Of a stretch of DNA of 64,000 bases, positions 52,757 to 62,646 are shown piece by piece. The notes under the pieces are model-generated. The model was not told the DNA's origin and ran no database searches. It saw only the letters and a program-made list of their open reading frames with translations. The position numbers and the translations under genes were made by a program. Numbering within the stretch: position 1 is the first letter of the stretch; each line of letters starts with the position of its first letter. Source of the stretch: Eubacterium sp. (GTDB taxonomy: Bacteria > Bacillota > Clostridia > Lachnospirales > Lachnospiraceae); contig JAGBBZ010000014.1 of assembly GCA_017938215.1 (NCBI GenBank), positions 1 to 64,000 of the forward strand. Reading direction: 5' to 3'.

Positions 52757-54007
52757 GTGTTAGAGATTATGAACAATGAAGCGGAGTCCGCTGCTAAGAT
52801 TCTGGTAATCGGAGTCGGTGGTGCCGGAAACAATGCGGTTAATCGAATGATTGATGAAGGGATTAAAGGGGTCGAGTTTGTTTGTATCAATACGGACAAG
52901 CAGCATCTGAGAAGATGTAAAGCTCCGATGAATATGCAGATTGGCGAAAAGTTGACAAAGGGACTAGGCGCCGGAGCAAAGCCGGATGTTGGTGAAAAGG
53001 CAGCAGAAGAGAGCCGTGAAGAATTGACAGAAGTGATTAAGGGTTGTGATATGGTATTCGTTACTTGCGGTATGGGTGGCGGTACCGGAACTGGTGCGGC
53101 GCCAGTTGTGGCTCAGATTGCAAAAGAGATGGGAATCCTTACTGTGGGTGTTGTGACAAAGCCTTTCAAGTTTGAAGGAAAGCAGCGTATGACAAATGCC
53201 CTTGGTGGAATTGATAAATTAAAAGAGCATGTGGATACTTTGATTGTAGTTCCAAATGACAAGCTTCTTGAGATTAGTGACAAGAGAACCTCAATGTCTG
53301 AGGCTTTTGATATGGCAGATCAAGTGTTGCAGCAGGGTGTACAGGGAATCACAGATTTGATTAACGTACCTGCACTTATCAACCTTGACTTTGCAGATGT
53401 TGTGACAGTTATGCAGGACAAGGGGATTGCGCATATCGGTGTCGGTATGGGAAAAGGCGAGTCCAAGTGTCTGGACGCTGTTCACGAAGCGATTACAAGT
53501 CCGTTGCTTGAGACAAGTATTGACGGTGCTTCTCACGTTATTATCAATGTATCTGGAGATATCGGATTGCTTGAGATTAACGAGGCGACTACATACGTAC
53601 AAGAGATGGCAGGAGAAGATGCGAATATCATCTTTGGTGCGATGTTGGATGAGGAGAGTTCGGATACTGTTACGATTACAGTTATCGCAACAGGATTGGA
53701 AGAGAAAGGTAATATGGCATCTCCATTCGGTGGTGCATATTCAAGAAATAGCCTTTTTGGTAATGGTTCCATGGGTGTAAATACCAATGCATCTATGTCT
53801 ACCATGCGTAAACCAAGCTTTTTGAGTGGTATGGGTACTCAGCCTAAGAGTACACCAGTGCAGCCGACTCAGAGCACTCAGGCAAATGTAAATACAGATA
53901 TGCCTGTAGTGACAAGACCTGTGAACACACCTAAGCCAGTGGTAGAGGTTGCAGATGAGCAGGAGGGAATCAAAATCCCACAATTTCTTCAGAAAAACAG
54001 AAAATAG
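52757..54007 (+). CDS. ftsZ: cell division GTPase FtsZ
   Basis: A 416-residue tubulin homologue. The GTP signature [12 protein letters not shown], the N-terminal [16 protein letters not shown] and T7 loop NLDFADV are present. After a Gln/Thr/Pro-rich linker of about 85 residues it ends with the conserved partner-binding peptide [13 protein letters not shown] (SepF/ZapA/FtsA site). AAGGAGG at 52743-52749 lies 7 bases before GTG52757. ftsA is not upstream, as is usual in this group, which relies on SepF. Confidence 0.98.
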   Translation: MLEIMNNEAESAAKILVIGVGGAGNNAVNRMIDEGIKGVEFVCINTDKQHLRRCKAPMNMQIGEKLTKGLGAGAKPDVGEKAAEESREELTEVIKGCDMVFVTCGMGGGTGTGAAPVVAQIAKEMGILTVGVVTKPFKFEGKQRMTNALGGIDKLKEHVDTLIVVPNDKLLEISDKRTSMSEAFDMADQVLQQGVQGITDLINVPALINLDFADVVTVMQDKGIAHIGVGMGKGESKCLDAVHEAITSPLLETSIDGASHVIINVSGDIGLLEINEATTYVQEMAGEDANIIFGAMLDEESSDTVTITVIATGLEEKGNMASPFGGAYSRNSLFGNGSMGVNTNASMSTMRKPSFLSGMGTQPKSTPVQPTQSTQANVNTDMPVVTRPVNTPKPVVEVADEQEGIKIPQFLQKNRK

Positions 54008-54019
54008 GAGGACTAGAAA

Positions 54020-54259
54020 ATGTCTATTATGGTAAAAACAATATTACAGGTATTGTACATCATTATCTGTATTGCAATCGTAGTTATTGTGCTTATGCAG
54101 GAGGGTAAAAACTCAGGACTTGGTGCTATTTCGGGTTCTGCTGATACGTATTGGAGCAAGAATAAAGGTCGTTCTGCAGAAGGTAAATTGGCAAAAGCGA
54201 CAGCGATTCTTGGTACTTTGTTCATGGTACTTTCTATCGTACTTTGCATGAATATGTAA
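54020..54259 (+). CDS. secG: preprotein translocase subunit SecG
   Basis: A 79-residue protein with two membrane helices (about 5-25 and 58-77) joined by the conserved loop MQEGKNSGLGAISGSADTYW. It assists SecYEG export. AGGAGGACTAG precedes ATG54020, 12 bases after ftsZ. secG-rnr-smpB is a standard Firmicute linkage. Confidence 0.95.
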   Translation: MSIMVKTILQVLYIIICIAIVVIVLMQEGKNSGLGAISGSADTYWSKNKGRSAEGKLAKATAILGTLFMVLSIVLCMNM

Positions 54260-54283
54260 GTTTTACGTATAATGATTATTGTG

Positions 54284-54330
54284 AAAAACCTCTGAGGAGC
54301 CTTTACAAGAAAAGCCTTCAGAGGTTTTCT
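54284..54330 (+). terminator. terminator after secG
   Basis: AAAACCTCTGA (54285-54295) pairs with TCAGAGGTTTT (54318-54328), then CTTG. The right arm supplies the T-run. It ends 30 bases before rnr. Confidence 0.8.
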
Positions 54331-54360
54331 TGATGATATGAAAACGGAATGGAGAATGAG

Positions 54361-56493
54361 ATGGATCGAAAGCAAATGGTTTATGAATTTATTAAAGATA
54401 AGGATTATAAACCACTAAAAAGTAAGGAAATGGCGTTGCTTTTTTGTGTGCCTAAGAAAGAACGCAAGGAGTTTCATGATATTTTGGATGAATTGGTAGC
54501 GGAAGGAAGTGTCGTTGTTGATGCCAAGGGACGCTATCGTCTTCCGAAGGAAAATGTAAGCACAGGTGTATTTATGGCCACGAGCCGTGGATTTGGCTTT
54601 GTACGAATCGAAGGGATGGAAGATGATATATTTATCCCGGAATCCCAGTGCGGTAATGCATATGATGGCGATGTAGTATTCGTGCAGATTTATAAGGATT
54701 CCGCTGGGAAGGGGCGTCGTCGCGAAGGGAAAATTATCAAGGTTATCGAGCGTGTCAACGAGACGATCGTAGGAACTTTTGAAAAGAAAGAGCATTTTGG
54801 TTTTGTGGTACCAGATCGTGATAAGTTTACATCGGATATCTATATTGGAAAGGGTAAGACGTTAGGGGCTGTCACTGGTCACAAAGTTGTTGTCGAGATT
54901 TTGGATTATGGTGATGACAAAAAGAGTCCTGAGGGGCAGGTAATCGAGATTTTGGGACATAAAAATGATCCGGGAGTGGACATTGTTTCTATTATCCGTG
55001 ATTTCTGTCTGCCGGAGGAATTTCCTGAGGAAGTGATGAGACAAGCTGGTATGGCGCCGGATGAAGTTTCGCCAGAGGAAATTGCAGGGCGTATTGATTT
55101 GCGCGACCGTCAGACGGTGACTATCGATGGGGAAGATGCCAAGGATCTGGATGATGCCATTACCCTGATAAAACAAGCGGATGGTGGATATGAGCTTGGG
55201 GTGCACATTGCAGATGTAACCCATTATGTGACAGAAGGTTCTCCTTTGGATAAAGAAGCGGTTAAGAGAGGAACGAGTGTGTATTTGGCGGATCGTGTTA
55301 TTCCGATGCTGCCACATCGTTTATCCAATGGTATCTGTTCTTTGAATCAAGGGGAAGATCGATTGACACTTAGTTGTATCATTACCTATGATAAAGCAGG
55401 AAAGATTCGCGATACACGAATTGGTGAGTCAGTGATTCGGGTGGATCGTCGAATGAGTTATACAGATGTAAATGCCATCGTTACATTGCAAGATGAAGAA
55501 AAAAGAAAAGAATACGAAGAATTTGTGCCAATGTTTGAGGAGATGAAGGAATTGGCAGGGATTCTTCGTCAGAATCGGAAAAAACAGGGTTCGATTGACT
55601 TTGATTTTCCAGAGTGCAAGATCCAATTAGATGAACAAGGTGTGCCGGTGGATATTGTTCCCTACGATCGAAATGTAGCCACAAGAATTATTGAGGAATT
55701 TATGTTGGCAGCGAATAAAGTTGTGGCGGAAGACTATTTTTGGCAAGAAATTCCTTTTGTATATCGAACCCATGAGTATCCTGATTTGGAGAAAATTAAG
55801 GAACTGGCAGCTCTTGCCAGAAGCTTTTCTCATACATTGAAAGTGGGGCAGGAGGAAGTGCACCCACGTGAGATTCAGAAGCTCATTGAGAGCATCGAGG
55901 GAACGGAGGAGGAAGTGTTCTTAAGTCGTCTTACATTGCGGGCAATGAAACGAGCAAAGTACGATACGGAAAATGAAGGGCACTTTGGCCTGGCGACCAA
56001 ATATTATTGTCATTTTACGTCACCGATTCGTCGGTATCCCGATTTGCAGATTCATCGAATCATAAAGGAAAGTGTTCGAAAAGGGCTATCGGAAAAAAGA
56101 CGCCAGCATTATGAAAGTATTTTACCGCAGGTAGCAAAGGCAAGTAGTGATTTGGAGCGGCGTGCTGACGATGCCGAGAGAGAAGTAGACAAGCTGAAAA
56201 AGGCGGAATACATGAAGGCGAAAATTGGTGAGGTGTATGAAGGCATTATCAGTGGTGTGACATCTTGGGGAATCTATGTGGAACTTCCGAACACCATTGA
56301 GGGCATGATTCGCCTTGCGGATATGGACGATGATATATATGAGTATGATAGCGAGAATTACCGAGTATCCGGGCGATATCATGGAAAAGAGTATCGTCTA
56401 GGTGAAAAAATCACGATTCAAGTGGCGCGAGCAGATACATCCTCTCGTACGGTTGACTTTGTGATTCCGGTGTGTTCTCAGAAGGAGGAATAG
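54361..56493 (+). CDS. rnr: ribonuclease R
   Basis: A 710-residue 3'-5' exoribonuclease of the RNB family. N-terminal winged helix (about 1-65), cold-shock domains ([30 protein letters not shown]), RNB core with [12 protein letters not shown] (metal Asps) and [10 protein letters not shown], and a C-terminal S1 domain ([20 protein letters not shown]). It degrades structured RNA and, with SmpB next door, takes part in trans-translation quality control. GGAG 7 bases before selects ATG54361. Confidence 0.97.
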   Translation: MDRKQMVYEFIKDKDYKPLKSKEMALLFCVPKKERKEFHDILDELVAEGSVVVDAKGRYRLPKENVSTGVFMATSRGFGFVRIEGMEDDIFIPESQCGNAYDGDVVFVQIYKDSAGKGRRREGKIIKVIERVNETIVGTFEKKEHFGFVVPDRDKFTSDIYIGKGKTLGAVTGHKVVVEILDYGDDKKSPEGQVIEILGHKNDPGVDIVSIIRDFCLPEEFPEEVMRQAGMAPDEVSPEEIAGRIDLRDRQTVTIDGEDAKDLDDAITLIKQADGGYELGVHIADVTHYVTEGSPLDKEAVKRGTSVYLADRVIPMLPHRLSNGICSLNQGEDRLTLSCIITYDKAGKIRDTRIGESVIRVDRRMSYTDVNAIVTLQDEEKRKEYEEFVPMFEEMKELAGILRQNRKKQGSIDFDFPECKIQLDEQGVPVDIVPYDRNVATRIIEEFMLAANKVVAEDYFWQEIPFVYRTHEYPDLEKIKELAALARSFSHTLKVGQEEVHPREIQKLIESIEGTEEEVFLSRLTLRAMKRAKYDTENEGHFGLATKYYCHFTSPIRRYPDLQIHRIIKESVRKGLSEKRRQHYESILPQVAKASSDLERRADDAEREVDKLKKAEYMKAKIGEVYEGIISGVTSWGIYVELPNTIEGMIRLADMDDDIYEYDSENYRVSGRYHGKEYRLGEKITIQVARADTSSRTVDFVIPVCSQKEE

Positions 56494-56494
56494 A

Positions 56495-56959
56495 ATGTCG
56501 AAAGAATCGATACGCCTTGTGGCAAATAACAAAAAGGCATGGCATGATTATTTTATTGAAGATAAGTACGAAGCAGGAATTGAGTTGAAGGGGACAGAAG
56601 TGAAGTCCATACGCATGGGACATTGCAGCATCAAAGAGTCCTTTATTCGTGTAGAAAAGGATGAAGTCTATATATATGGGATGCATGTCAGTCCTTACGA
56701 AAAAGGAAATATCTTTAACAAAGATCCGTTGCGTGTCCGTAAACTTTTGCTCCATCGTAGCGAAATTCGTAAGCTTATTGGCAAAATGGCGCAGAAAGGT
56801 TATACGCTGGTGCCGCTACAAGTGTATTTCAAAGGCAGTTTGATAAAAGTTGAAATCGCTCTGGCAAAAGGTAAGAAGTTGTATGACAAGCGTGAAGATA
56901 TTGCGAAGAAAGATCAGCGTCGTGCAGCGGAGCGAGATTTTAAGATAAAAAATTTGTAA
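56495..56959 (+). CDS. smpB: SsrA-binding protein SmpB
   Basis: A 154-residue OB-fold protein that escorts tmRNA to stalled ribosomes. [29 protein letters not shown] and the C-terminal basic tail [13 protein letters not shown] are diagnostic. AGGAGGAATAG overlaps the end of rnr, one base away. The tmRNA gene, often adjacent, is not found between here and the next gene. Confidence 0.98.
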   Translation: MSKESIRLVANNKKAWHDYFIEDKYEAGIELKGTEVKSIRMGHCSIKESFIRVEKDEVYIYGMHVSPYEKGNIFNKDPLRVRKLLLHRSEIRKLIGKMAQKGYTLVPLQVYFKGSLIKVEIALAKGKKLYDKREDIAKKDQRRAAERDFKIKNL

Positions 56960-56975
56960 CTATTCAGGACTAATG

Positions 56976-57004
56976 GTTACAAAAGTTTGTAACAAACTTG
57001 TAAT
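56976..57004. promoter_or_regulatory. WalR-like box and inverted repeat upstream of wall hydrolase 1
   Basis: TGTAAC-AAACT-TGTAAT (56988-57004) matches the TGTWAH-N5-TGTWAH pattern known for the WalR/YycF response regulator of Firmicutes. It overlaps the perfect inverted repeat GTTACAAA-AG-TTTGTAAC (56976-56993). The site is 48 bases before a cell-wall hydrolase gene, the typical WalR target class. Binding is inferred. Confidence 0.6.
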
Positions 57005-57051
57005 AAATTTAACAAAAATGCATATACTCTACATAAAGCGAGGTAGAGTAT

Positions 57052-57732
57052 ATGAAAAGAATAAAAGTAATTATAACGATTTTATATGTAGCATTTGTTG
57101 CGGAAATTCTCGGGGCATGGAACCATACACCTCGGGCAAAGGAAACAGCAGCATACGTCGCTCCGACGACGGTGGACGAGGTTGTTCGGGAGAACCAGCA
57201 GGTGCTTCGGGAGAAAAATGCTCAGCTTCTCTATGCGAAGCAGCGAGCATTGGAGCTGGAACGAAGCAACGAATACCATGCCGTTGCCAATGCGCAAGAG
57301 GAAAAGCAGCAGGAACGTGCATGGAAAAAAGAGCAAAAGCGTCGTCGTCGTGTTCGTGAAAAACGTCAGGAAGAGCGTGAGATACTAGAGCGCATCGTAG
57401 AAGCGGAAGCAGGCGGTCAGAATCTCAAAGGACGAATTCTTGTTGCAAATGTGATTTTGAACCGTGTGAAGTCAGAACGCTTTCCGGATACGGTGAAAGA
57501 GGTTGTATTTGCGCATCGCCAGTTTTCTCCGGTACAGAATGGTCGATATTACCAAGTTACGGTGACTAAAACCACCCAAAAAGCTGTAAAAATGGCACTG
57601 AAAGGCACCGATTACTCGGAAGGCGCTCTTTACTTTATGTGTCGCAGTGCGTCAGATCCGGACAATGTTGCATGGTTTGACCGAGACCTTACAAAGGTAA
57701 AAGAATACGGTTGTCACGAATTTTTTAAATAG
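57052..57732 (+). CDS. SleB-type cell-wall hydrolase with coiled-coil stalk
   Basis: A 226-residue protein. An N-terminal signal or anchor helix (about 4-22) is followed by a long Glu/Gln/Arg-rich coiled coil (about 42-118) and a C-terminal Hydrolase_2 domain (RIVEAEAGGQNLKGRILVAN, VILNRVKSERFP, FSPVQNGRYY). The Glu in EAEAGGQ is the likely catalytic residue of this lytic-transglycosylase-like family, which digests peptidoglycan in spore germination or growth. GCGAGG precedes ATG57052. A WalR-like box lies upstream. Confidence 0.88.
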   Translation: MKRIKVIITILYVAFVAEILGAWNHTPRAKETAAYVAPTTVDEVVRENQQVLREKNAQLLYAKQRALELERSNEYHAVANAQEEKQQERAWKKEQKRRRRVREKRQEEREILERIVEAEAGGQNLKGRILVANVILNRVKSERFPDTVKEVVFAHRQFSPVQNGRYYQVTVTKTTQKAVKMALKGTDYSEGALYFMCRSASDPDNVAWFDRDLTKVKEYGCHEFFK

Positions 57733-57736
57733 TATA

Positions 57737-57765
57737 TTGTAAAATATGAAAATTAGTGATAAAAT
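57737..57765 (+). promoter_or_regulatory. thrC promoter
   Basis: TTGTAA (57737-57742) and TAAAAT (57760-57765) are 17 bases apart. A hairpin GACGGAGT/ACTCCGTC (57769-57776 and 57787-57794) would sit at the very 5' end of the transcript; it lacks a T-run and may stabilise the message. Confidence 0.6.
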
Positions 57766-57829
57766 TGTGACGGAGTTGTTGCGGCGACTCCGTCAAAGTA
57801 CGAGGATAAAAGAAAGGATTGATTATATT

Positions 57830-59317
57830 ATGAGTATCATGTATAAAAGTACAAGAAGTAATGGAGACAAAGTGACAGCTTCTCAGGCGATTTTGAAAGG
57901 TCTTGCAGAAGATGGAGGACTTTTCGTGCCAGATAGCATCCCTGCATTGGATGTGGAACTGGAGACGTTGGCTGGACTTACATATCAGGAAACAGCATAT
58001 GAAGTAATGAAGCTCTTTTTGTCCGATTTCACAAAGGACGAGCTTATGTACTGCATCAATGGTGCTTATGATGATAAATTTGATACAAAGACAATTGCGC
58101 CATTGGTGAAGAAGGATGGTGCGTATTATTTGGAATTGTTCCACGGAAAAACCATCGCGTTTAAAGATATGGCACTTTCTATTTTGCCATATTTGATGAC
58201 AACTTCGGCAAAGAAAAATGGTGTAAAAAATGAAATCGTGATTTTGACTGCGACTTCCGGTGATACAGGAAAAGCAGCATTGGCTGGTTTTGCAGATGTT
58301 CCGGGAACAAGCATTATTGTATTCTATCCGAAAAATGGTGTAAGCCCAATTCAGGAGAAACAGATGGTGACTCAGAAGGGTGACAACACACATGTAGTAG
58401 GAATCACAGGAAACTTTGACGATGCTCAGACTGGTGTAAAAATGATGTTCAACTCTAAGGAATTGGCAGAGCAGATGGACGCAGCAGGATATCAGTTCTC
58501 TTCTGCAAACTCCATTAACATCGGTCGTCTTGTGCCACAGATCGTATATTATGTATATTCCTATGGCCAGCTTCTTGCTCAGAAAGAAATCACTTGTGGT
58601 GAGAAGATTAATGTGGTTGTACCAACAGGAAACTTTGGTAACATCTTGGCAGCATACTATGCAAAGAACATGGGTATTCCAATCGAGACTTTGTATTGTG
58701 CTTCCAATGAGAATAAAGTTCTTTTTGACTTCTTTAAGACAGGAACCTACGATCGAAAGAGAGAGTTTATCTTGACAACTTCTCCTTCTATGGACATTTT
58801 GATTTCCAGTAACTTGGAGCGTCTTATTTATCGTATCGCTGGGGAAGATGCTGCTAAGACAAAAGAGTTGATGGATGCGTTGACCAATGAGGGTGAGTAC
58901 ACCATCACACCAGAGATGCAGAAATGTCTTGAGGACTTTGTGGGTGGATATGCATCCGAGGAAGAGACTCACGCTACTATCAAGAATATGTATGATAAGA
59001 CAGGTTATGTCATGGATACCCATACTGCCGTTGCCAGTCATGTATATGAGGCGGCTGCGAAAGCCACAGGAGTGAAGACAGTAGTTGCTTCTACCGCAAG
59101 TCCATACAAATTTACAAGAAGTGTTATGAACTCCATTGACACGAAGTATGATAGCATGACAGACTTTGAGTTGGTAGATAAATTGACGGAAATTTCTGGC
59201 GTAAAAGTGCCAGAGGCAATCGAGGAAATTCGTTCTGCAGAAGTTCTTCATGACATTATCTGTGATAAGACAGAGATGGAAAAGACTGTTAAGAGTATTC
59301 TTGGATTGGAAGCATAA
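57830..59317 (+). CDS. thrC: threonine synthase
   Basis: A 495-residue PLP enzyme converting O-phosphohomoserine to threonine. The N-terminus YKSTRSNGDKVTASQAILKG and EDGGLFVPDSIP match the long (yeast/E. coli-like) class; the PLP Lys is Lys112 in IAFKDMAL, and VVPTGNFGNILAAYYAK binds the phosphate. AGAAAGGAT lies 10 bases before ATG57830. The neighbouring hisA also belongs to amino-acid biosynthesis but to another pathway. A long antisense frame over this gene is a shadow. Confidence 0.95.
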   Translation: MSIMYKSTRSNGDKVTASQAILKGLAEDGGLFVPDSIPALDVELETLAGLTYQETAYEVMKLFLSDFTKDELMYCINGAYDDKFDTKTIAPLVKKDGAYYLELFHGKTIAFKDMALSILPYLMTTSAKKNGVKNEIVILTATSGDTGKAALAGFADVPGTSIIVFYPKNGVSPIQEKQMVTQKGDNTHVVGITGNFDDAQTGVKMMFNSKELAEQMDAAGYQFSSANSINIGRLVPQIVYYVYSYGQLLAQKEITCGEKINVVVPTGNFGNILAAYYAKNMGIPIETLYCASNENKVLFDFFKTGTYDRKREFILTTSPSMDILISSNLERLIYRIAGEDAAKTKELMDALTNEGEYTITPEMQKCLEDFVGGYASEEETHATIKNMYDKTGYVMDTHTAVASHVYEAAAKATGVKTVVASTASPYKFTRSVMNSIDTKYDSMTDFELVDKLTEISGVKVPEAIEEIRSAEVLHDIICDKTEMEKTVKSILGLEA

Positions 59318-59332
59318 GAGAGGATACGATAA

Positions 59333-60112
59333 ATGAATTTCAGACCGTGTATCGATATACATAATGGAAAAGTAAAGCAGATTGTGGGCGGAAGTCTTAT
59401 GGATGTCGGCAATCAAGCCAAGGAGAATTTTGTTTCCGATATGGATGCGGCGGATTATGCTACACTATATCGGGAAAGATATTTGTCTGGTGGCCATGTC
59501 ATTCTCCTAAATCCGGTGGGCAGCGAGTATTATGAGGCGGATCTGCAACAAGCAATGTCTGCCCTGAAAGCATATCCACAAGGTCTTCAGGTGGGTGGTG
59601 GTGTGACAGCGGACAATGCACAGCAGTTTTTGGAGGCTGGTGCTAGTCATGTCATCGTTACTTCCTATGTGTTTTCTGAGGGAGAAATCCACTTCGGTCG
59701 GTTGGAAAAGCTGTGCAAGGCGGTGGGGAGAGAACATCTGGTACTGGATGTAAGTTGTCGTCCCAAGGACGATGCGTACTACATCGTGACGAACCGATGG
59801 CAGAAGTTTACCAATCAGCCTTTGGATGAGAAATTGTTACAGGAGCTGAGTGCGTACTGTGATGAATTCTTAGTTCATGGTGTCAGCGTGGAGGGAACTG
59901 GGACAGGAATTGATACGGAACTGGTAAAATTGCTGGCAAGTCATGTGGATTTACCGATTACATATGCTGGAGGCATTGGAAAATATACGGACTTGGATTT
60001 GCTCCGTCAGCTGACTGGTGGACGTATGAATTATACCGTGGGAAGTGCACTGGATCTCTTCGGTGGAACACTGGAATTTGATAAAATTGTTACAAAATAT
60101 AACGATAAATAA
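59333..60112 (+). CDS. hisA: eukaryote-type HisA (ProFAR isomerase)
   Basis: A 259-residue TIM barrel for the fourth step of histidine synthesis. The strand motifs FRPCIDIHNGKVKQIVGGSL, NFVSDMDAADYATLY, GLQVGGGVTADNA, SHVIVTSYVF, LVLDVSCR and NRWQKFTNQPL resemble fungal/plant His6-type enzymes, not the usual bacterial form (PAIDLKDGKCVRL). The predicted catalytic Asps are in CIDIHNG and in LVLDVSC. GAGAGGATACG precedes ATG59333. It stands alone, 15 bases after thrC, away from any his operon. Confidence 0.85.
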   Translation: MNFRPCIDIHNGKVKQIVGGSLMDVGNQAKENFVSDMDAADYATLYRERYLSGGHVILLNPVGSEYYEADLQQAMSALKAYPQGLQVGGGVTADNAQQFLEAGASHVIVTSYVFSEGEIHFGRLEKLCKAVGREHLVLDVSCRPKDDAYYIVTNRWQKFTNQPLDEKLLQELSAYCDEFLVHGVSVEGTGTGIDTELVKLLASHVDLPITYAGGIGKYTDLDLLRQLTGGRMNYTVGSALDLFGGTLEFDKIVTKYNDK

Positions 60113-60139
60113 GTGAAAAATGAATGTCGAAAACATACG

Positions 60140-60178
60140 AAAAATGGTTGTTTCTGCGAGAGGCAACCATTTTTTTTG
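60140..60178 (+). terminator. terminator after hisA
   Basis: AAAATGGTTG (60141-60150) pairs with CAACCATTTT (60164-60173), continuing into TTTT. It closes the thrC-hisA operon. Confidence 0.88.
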
Positions 60179-60188
60179 CAAAAAAGGG

Positions 60189-60216
60189 TTGATTTATTCG
60201 GGGGATATGTTATAAT
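60189..60216 (+). promoter_or_regulatory. promoter of wall hydrolase 2
   Basis: TTGATT (60189-60194) and TATAAT (60211-60216) are 16 bases apart. The WalR-like repeat begins 1 base after the -10. Confidence 0.65.
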
Positions 60217-60217
60217 T

Positions 60218-60234
60218 GTTACATAAATGTTACA
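60218..60234 (-). promoter_or_regulatory. WalR-like box upstream of wall hydrolase 2
   Basis: On the minus strand the sequence reads TGTAAC-ATTTA-TGTAAC, an exact TGTWAH-N5-TGTWAH match. A third half-site follows at GTAAC (60239-60243). Lying at the transcription start, it would favour repression, whereas the box of wall hydrolase 1 has no clear -10 next to it. Confidence 0.55.
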
Positions 60235-60321
60235 AAACGTAACAAAAAATATTACGTGGTTTTGCGAATATGTTAAAGAAATTATGACATATAGAACCAC
60301 ACGAAATCTTAGGAGAATTGT

Positions 60322-60810
60322 ATGAAAACAAAAAACGTATGCCGAATGATATTCACACTTATCTTGGTGGTTGCGTGCAGCGTGGCTGTAGGAACAACAA
60401 CAGAAGCGGCGAAGAGAAAGTATACGGAAAATGATGTAAAGTATATGGCAGCGATTATTTTCTGCGAGGCAGGAAATCAGTCTTACGCCGGTAAAGTTGC
60501 TGTTGGATGTGTTGTTATGAACCGTGTGAAGTCACCAAGGTTTCCAAACACAGTTTTGAAAGTAATTAAGCAACCATATCAGTTTGGTCCAGTGCGCCAG
60601 GGTAAATTTGCTCGTGAGGTAAAGAATGTAGAGAAGGGCAAATATTCCAAAGGTGCTAGAAGAGAGTGTCTCAAAGCAGCACAGGAAGTGTTGGAGGGAC
60701 AGACAAAGGTAACTTACAAAGGAAGAAAGCTTAGTATGAAGAAATACCACTTCTTTAATGGAAGACTTTCTAGTCCAAAGTTGAGAATTGGTGGACATGC
60801 CTTTAAATAA
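60322..60810 (+). CDS. secreted SleB-type cell-wall hydrolase
   Basis: A 162-residue protein with a classical signal peptide (MKTKNVCRMIFTLILVVACS, cleavage near TTTEAA-KR) and a Hydrolase_2 domain: MAAIIFCEAGNQSYAGKVAV, CVVMNRVKSPRFPN, YQFGPVRQGKF. The Glu in CEAGNQ is the probable catalytic residue. It has the same core as the hydrolase at 57052 but no coiled coil. CTTAGGAGAA lies 6 bases before ATG60322. A role in wall turnover is inferred. Confidence 0.9.
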   Translation: MKTKNVCRMIFTLILVVACSVAVGTTTEAAKRKYTENDVKYMAAIIFCEAGNQSYAGKVAVGCVVMNRVKSPRFPNTVLKVIKQPYQFGPVRQGKFAREVKNVEKGKYSKGARRECLKAAQEVLEGQTKVTYKGRKLSMKKYHFFNGRLSSPKLRIGGHAFK

Positions 60811-60823
60811 GATTGATACATGG

Positions 60824-60852
60824 ACAGACGGTGAAAACCGTCTGTTTTGTTT
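60824..60852 (+). terminator. terminator after wall hydrolase 2
   Basis: ACAGACGG-TGAAAA-CCGTCTGT, followed by TTTGTTT. Confidence 0.88.
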
Positions 60853-60853
60853 A

Positions 60854-60882
60854 TTGAAATCTTGGTTCCGATGTGTTATTAT
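60854..60882 (+). promoter_or_regulatory. glnS promoter
   Basis: TTGAAA (60854-60859) and TATTAT (60877-60882) are 17 bases apart, with the -35 just after the preceding terminator. Confidence 0.75.
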
Positions 60883-60919
60883 GAAATATATGTGAAATTT
60901 TAAGGAGGCTTATTTAGTA

Positions 60920-62599
60920 ATGGCAGAAGTAAATGAGAAAGAGGAAGTAGTTTCGAAGCATTTTATTGAACAGGAGATAGATAAGGATTTGGCAGAAGGT
61001 GTATATCAGGAGATTACCACAAGATTCCCACCGGAGCCAAATGGATATTTACATATTGGACATGCCAAGTCCATTCTTTTGAATTCCGGATTGGCAAAGC
61101 AGTATGGCGGTACATTCAACCTTCGTTTTGACGATACCAATCCGCAGAAAGAGAAAGAGGAATTCGTACAGTCCATTTTGGAGGATGTGCAGTGGATTTG
61201 TGGCGGCGAGAAGCCACCAGTATATTTTGCATCCGACTATTTTGATCAGATGTTTGAATGTGCAGTTAAGTTGATCAAGAAAGGCAAGGCGTATGTGTGT
61301 GACTTGACAGCAGAGGAGATTCGTGAGTATCGTGGTACACTGACGGAGCCAGGAAAGAACAGTCCATACCGTGAGCGAAGCATCGAAGAAAACTTGGATT
61401 TGTTCATGCGCATGAGAGATGGTGAGTTTAAGGACGGAGAGAAAGTGCTTCGTGCCAAGATTGATATGAGTTCACCGAACATTAACATGCGAGATCCGAT
61501 TATTTACCGTGTGGCACATGTGACACATCACAATACAGGTGATAAGTGGTGCATTTATCCGATGTATGATTTTGCTCATCCGATCGAGGATGCAGTAGAA
61601 GGAATCAGCCATTCCATTTGTACGTTGGAGTTTGAAGATCATCGTCCGTTGTATGACTGGGTGGTGCGTGAGTGTGAGTTTGAGCAGCCACCAAGACAGA
61701 TTGAATTTGCAAAAATGTATCTCACTAACGTGATTACAGGAAAACGATACATCAAGAAGTTGGTAGAAGACGGTATCGTAGATGGTTGGGATGACCCACG
61801 TTTGGTATCCATTACAGCTCTTCGTCGTCGTGGATTTACTGCTTCTGCTATTAAAAAATTTATGGAATTGTCCGGTGTGTCCAAGAGCAATAGTTCCGCA
61901 GATTATGCCATGCTTGAGTACTGCGTGCGTGAGGATTTGAAGTTGTCTAAACCACGTATGATGGCGATTCTGGATCCGATTAAGTTGGTGATTACCAATT
62001 ATCCAGAGGATCAGATCGAGTACTTGGATGTGCCAAATAACCTGGAAAATCCGGAGATGGGTGATCGTAAAGTTCCGTTTGCGAGAGAGCTTTATATCGA
62101 GCGCGAAGACTTTATGATTGAGCCACCAAAGAAATATTTCCGTCTTTTCCCTGGAAATGAAGTTCGTTTGATGGGGGCGTATTTTGTGAAGTGCGAAGAT
62201 TACGTGACAGACGAGAACGGCAATGTGACAGAAGTTCATTGTACGTATGATCCGGAGACGAAGAGTGGCAGTGGATTTACCGGAAGAAAAGTAAAAGGAA
62301 CGATTCACTGGGTGGCGGCACCGACAGCTGGAAAAGTAGAAGTTCGTTTGTATGAGAACTTGGTAGATGAAGAAAAGGGTGTTTACAATGAAGATGGATC
62401 GGTAAACATCAATCCAAATTCCTTGACAGTATTGAAGGATTGTCTTGTGGAGCCTGCTCTTATGGAGGCGGAGCCAAATGACAAGTTCCAGTTTATGAGA
62501 ACCGGATTTTTCTGTGTAGATACAAAGGATACGACAGCAGATAAAAAAGTCTTTAACCGAATTGTATCTTTGAAGAGTTCGTATCGTCCAGGAAAATAA
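60920..62599 (+). CDS. glnS: glutaminyl-tRNA synthetase
   Basis: A 559-residue class I synthetase. [20 protein letters not shown] holds the HIGH motif, [12 protein letters not shown] and the GWDDPRL segment are GlnRS landmarks, and [13 protein letters not shown] and [12 protein letters not shown] belong to the anticodon-binding beta barrels. The KMSKS position reads VITGKR where the E. coli enzyme has VMSKR. AAGGAGGC precedes ATG60920. A direct GlnRS is patchy in Firmicutes, which usually amidate Glu-tRNA(Gln) through GatCAB. Confidence 0.95.
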   Translation: MAEVNEKEEVVSKHFIEQEIDKDLAEGVYQEITTRFPPEPNGYLHIGHAKSILLNSGLAKQYGGTFNLRFDDTNPQKEKEEFVQSILEDVQWICGGEKPPVYFASDYFDQMFECAVKLIKKGKAYVCDLTAEEIREYRGTLTEPGKNSPYRERSIEENLDLFMRMRDGEFKDGEKVLRAKIDMSSPNINMRDPIIYRVAHVTHHNTGDKWCIYPMYDFAHPIEDAVEGISHSICTLEFEDHRPLYDWVVRECEFEQPPRQIEFAKMYLTNVITGKRYIKKLVEDGIVDGWDDPRLVSITALRRRGFTASAIKKFMELSGVSKSNSSADYAMLEYCVREDLKLSKPRMMAILDPIKLVITNYPEDQIEYLDVPNNLENPEMGDRKVPFARELYIEREDFMIEPPKKYFRLFPGNEVRLMGAYFVKCEDYVTDENGNVTEVHCTYDPETKSGSGFTGRKVKGTIHWVAAPTAGKVEVRLYENLVDEEKGVYNEDGSVNINPNSLTVLKDCLVEPALMEAEPNDKFQFMRTGFFCVDTKDTTADKKVFNRIVSLKSSYRPGK

Positions 62600-62646
62600 A
62601 TGACACTTGCTTGCAAGATGAATTGTGAGCAGAAATGGAGGTATGT

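Noticed and set aside
56960..57051. tmRNA gene (ssrA) after smpB
   Set aside because: The gap is only 92 bases and has no tRNA-like ends or tag reading frame.
57725..59416. 563-residue frame antisense to thrC
   Set aside because: Cys/His-rich, no domain, no ribosome site, and thrC is unmistakable on the other strand. Long antisense frames arise from codon bias here.
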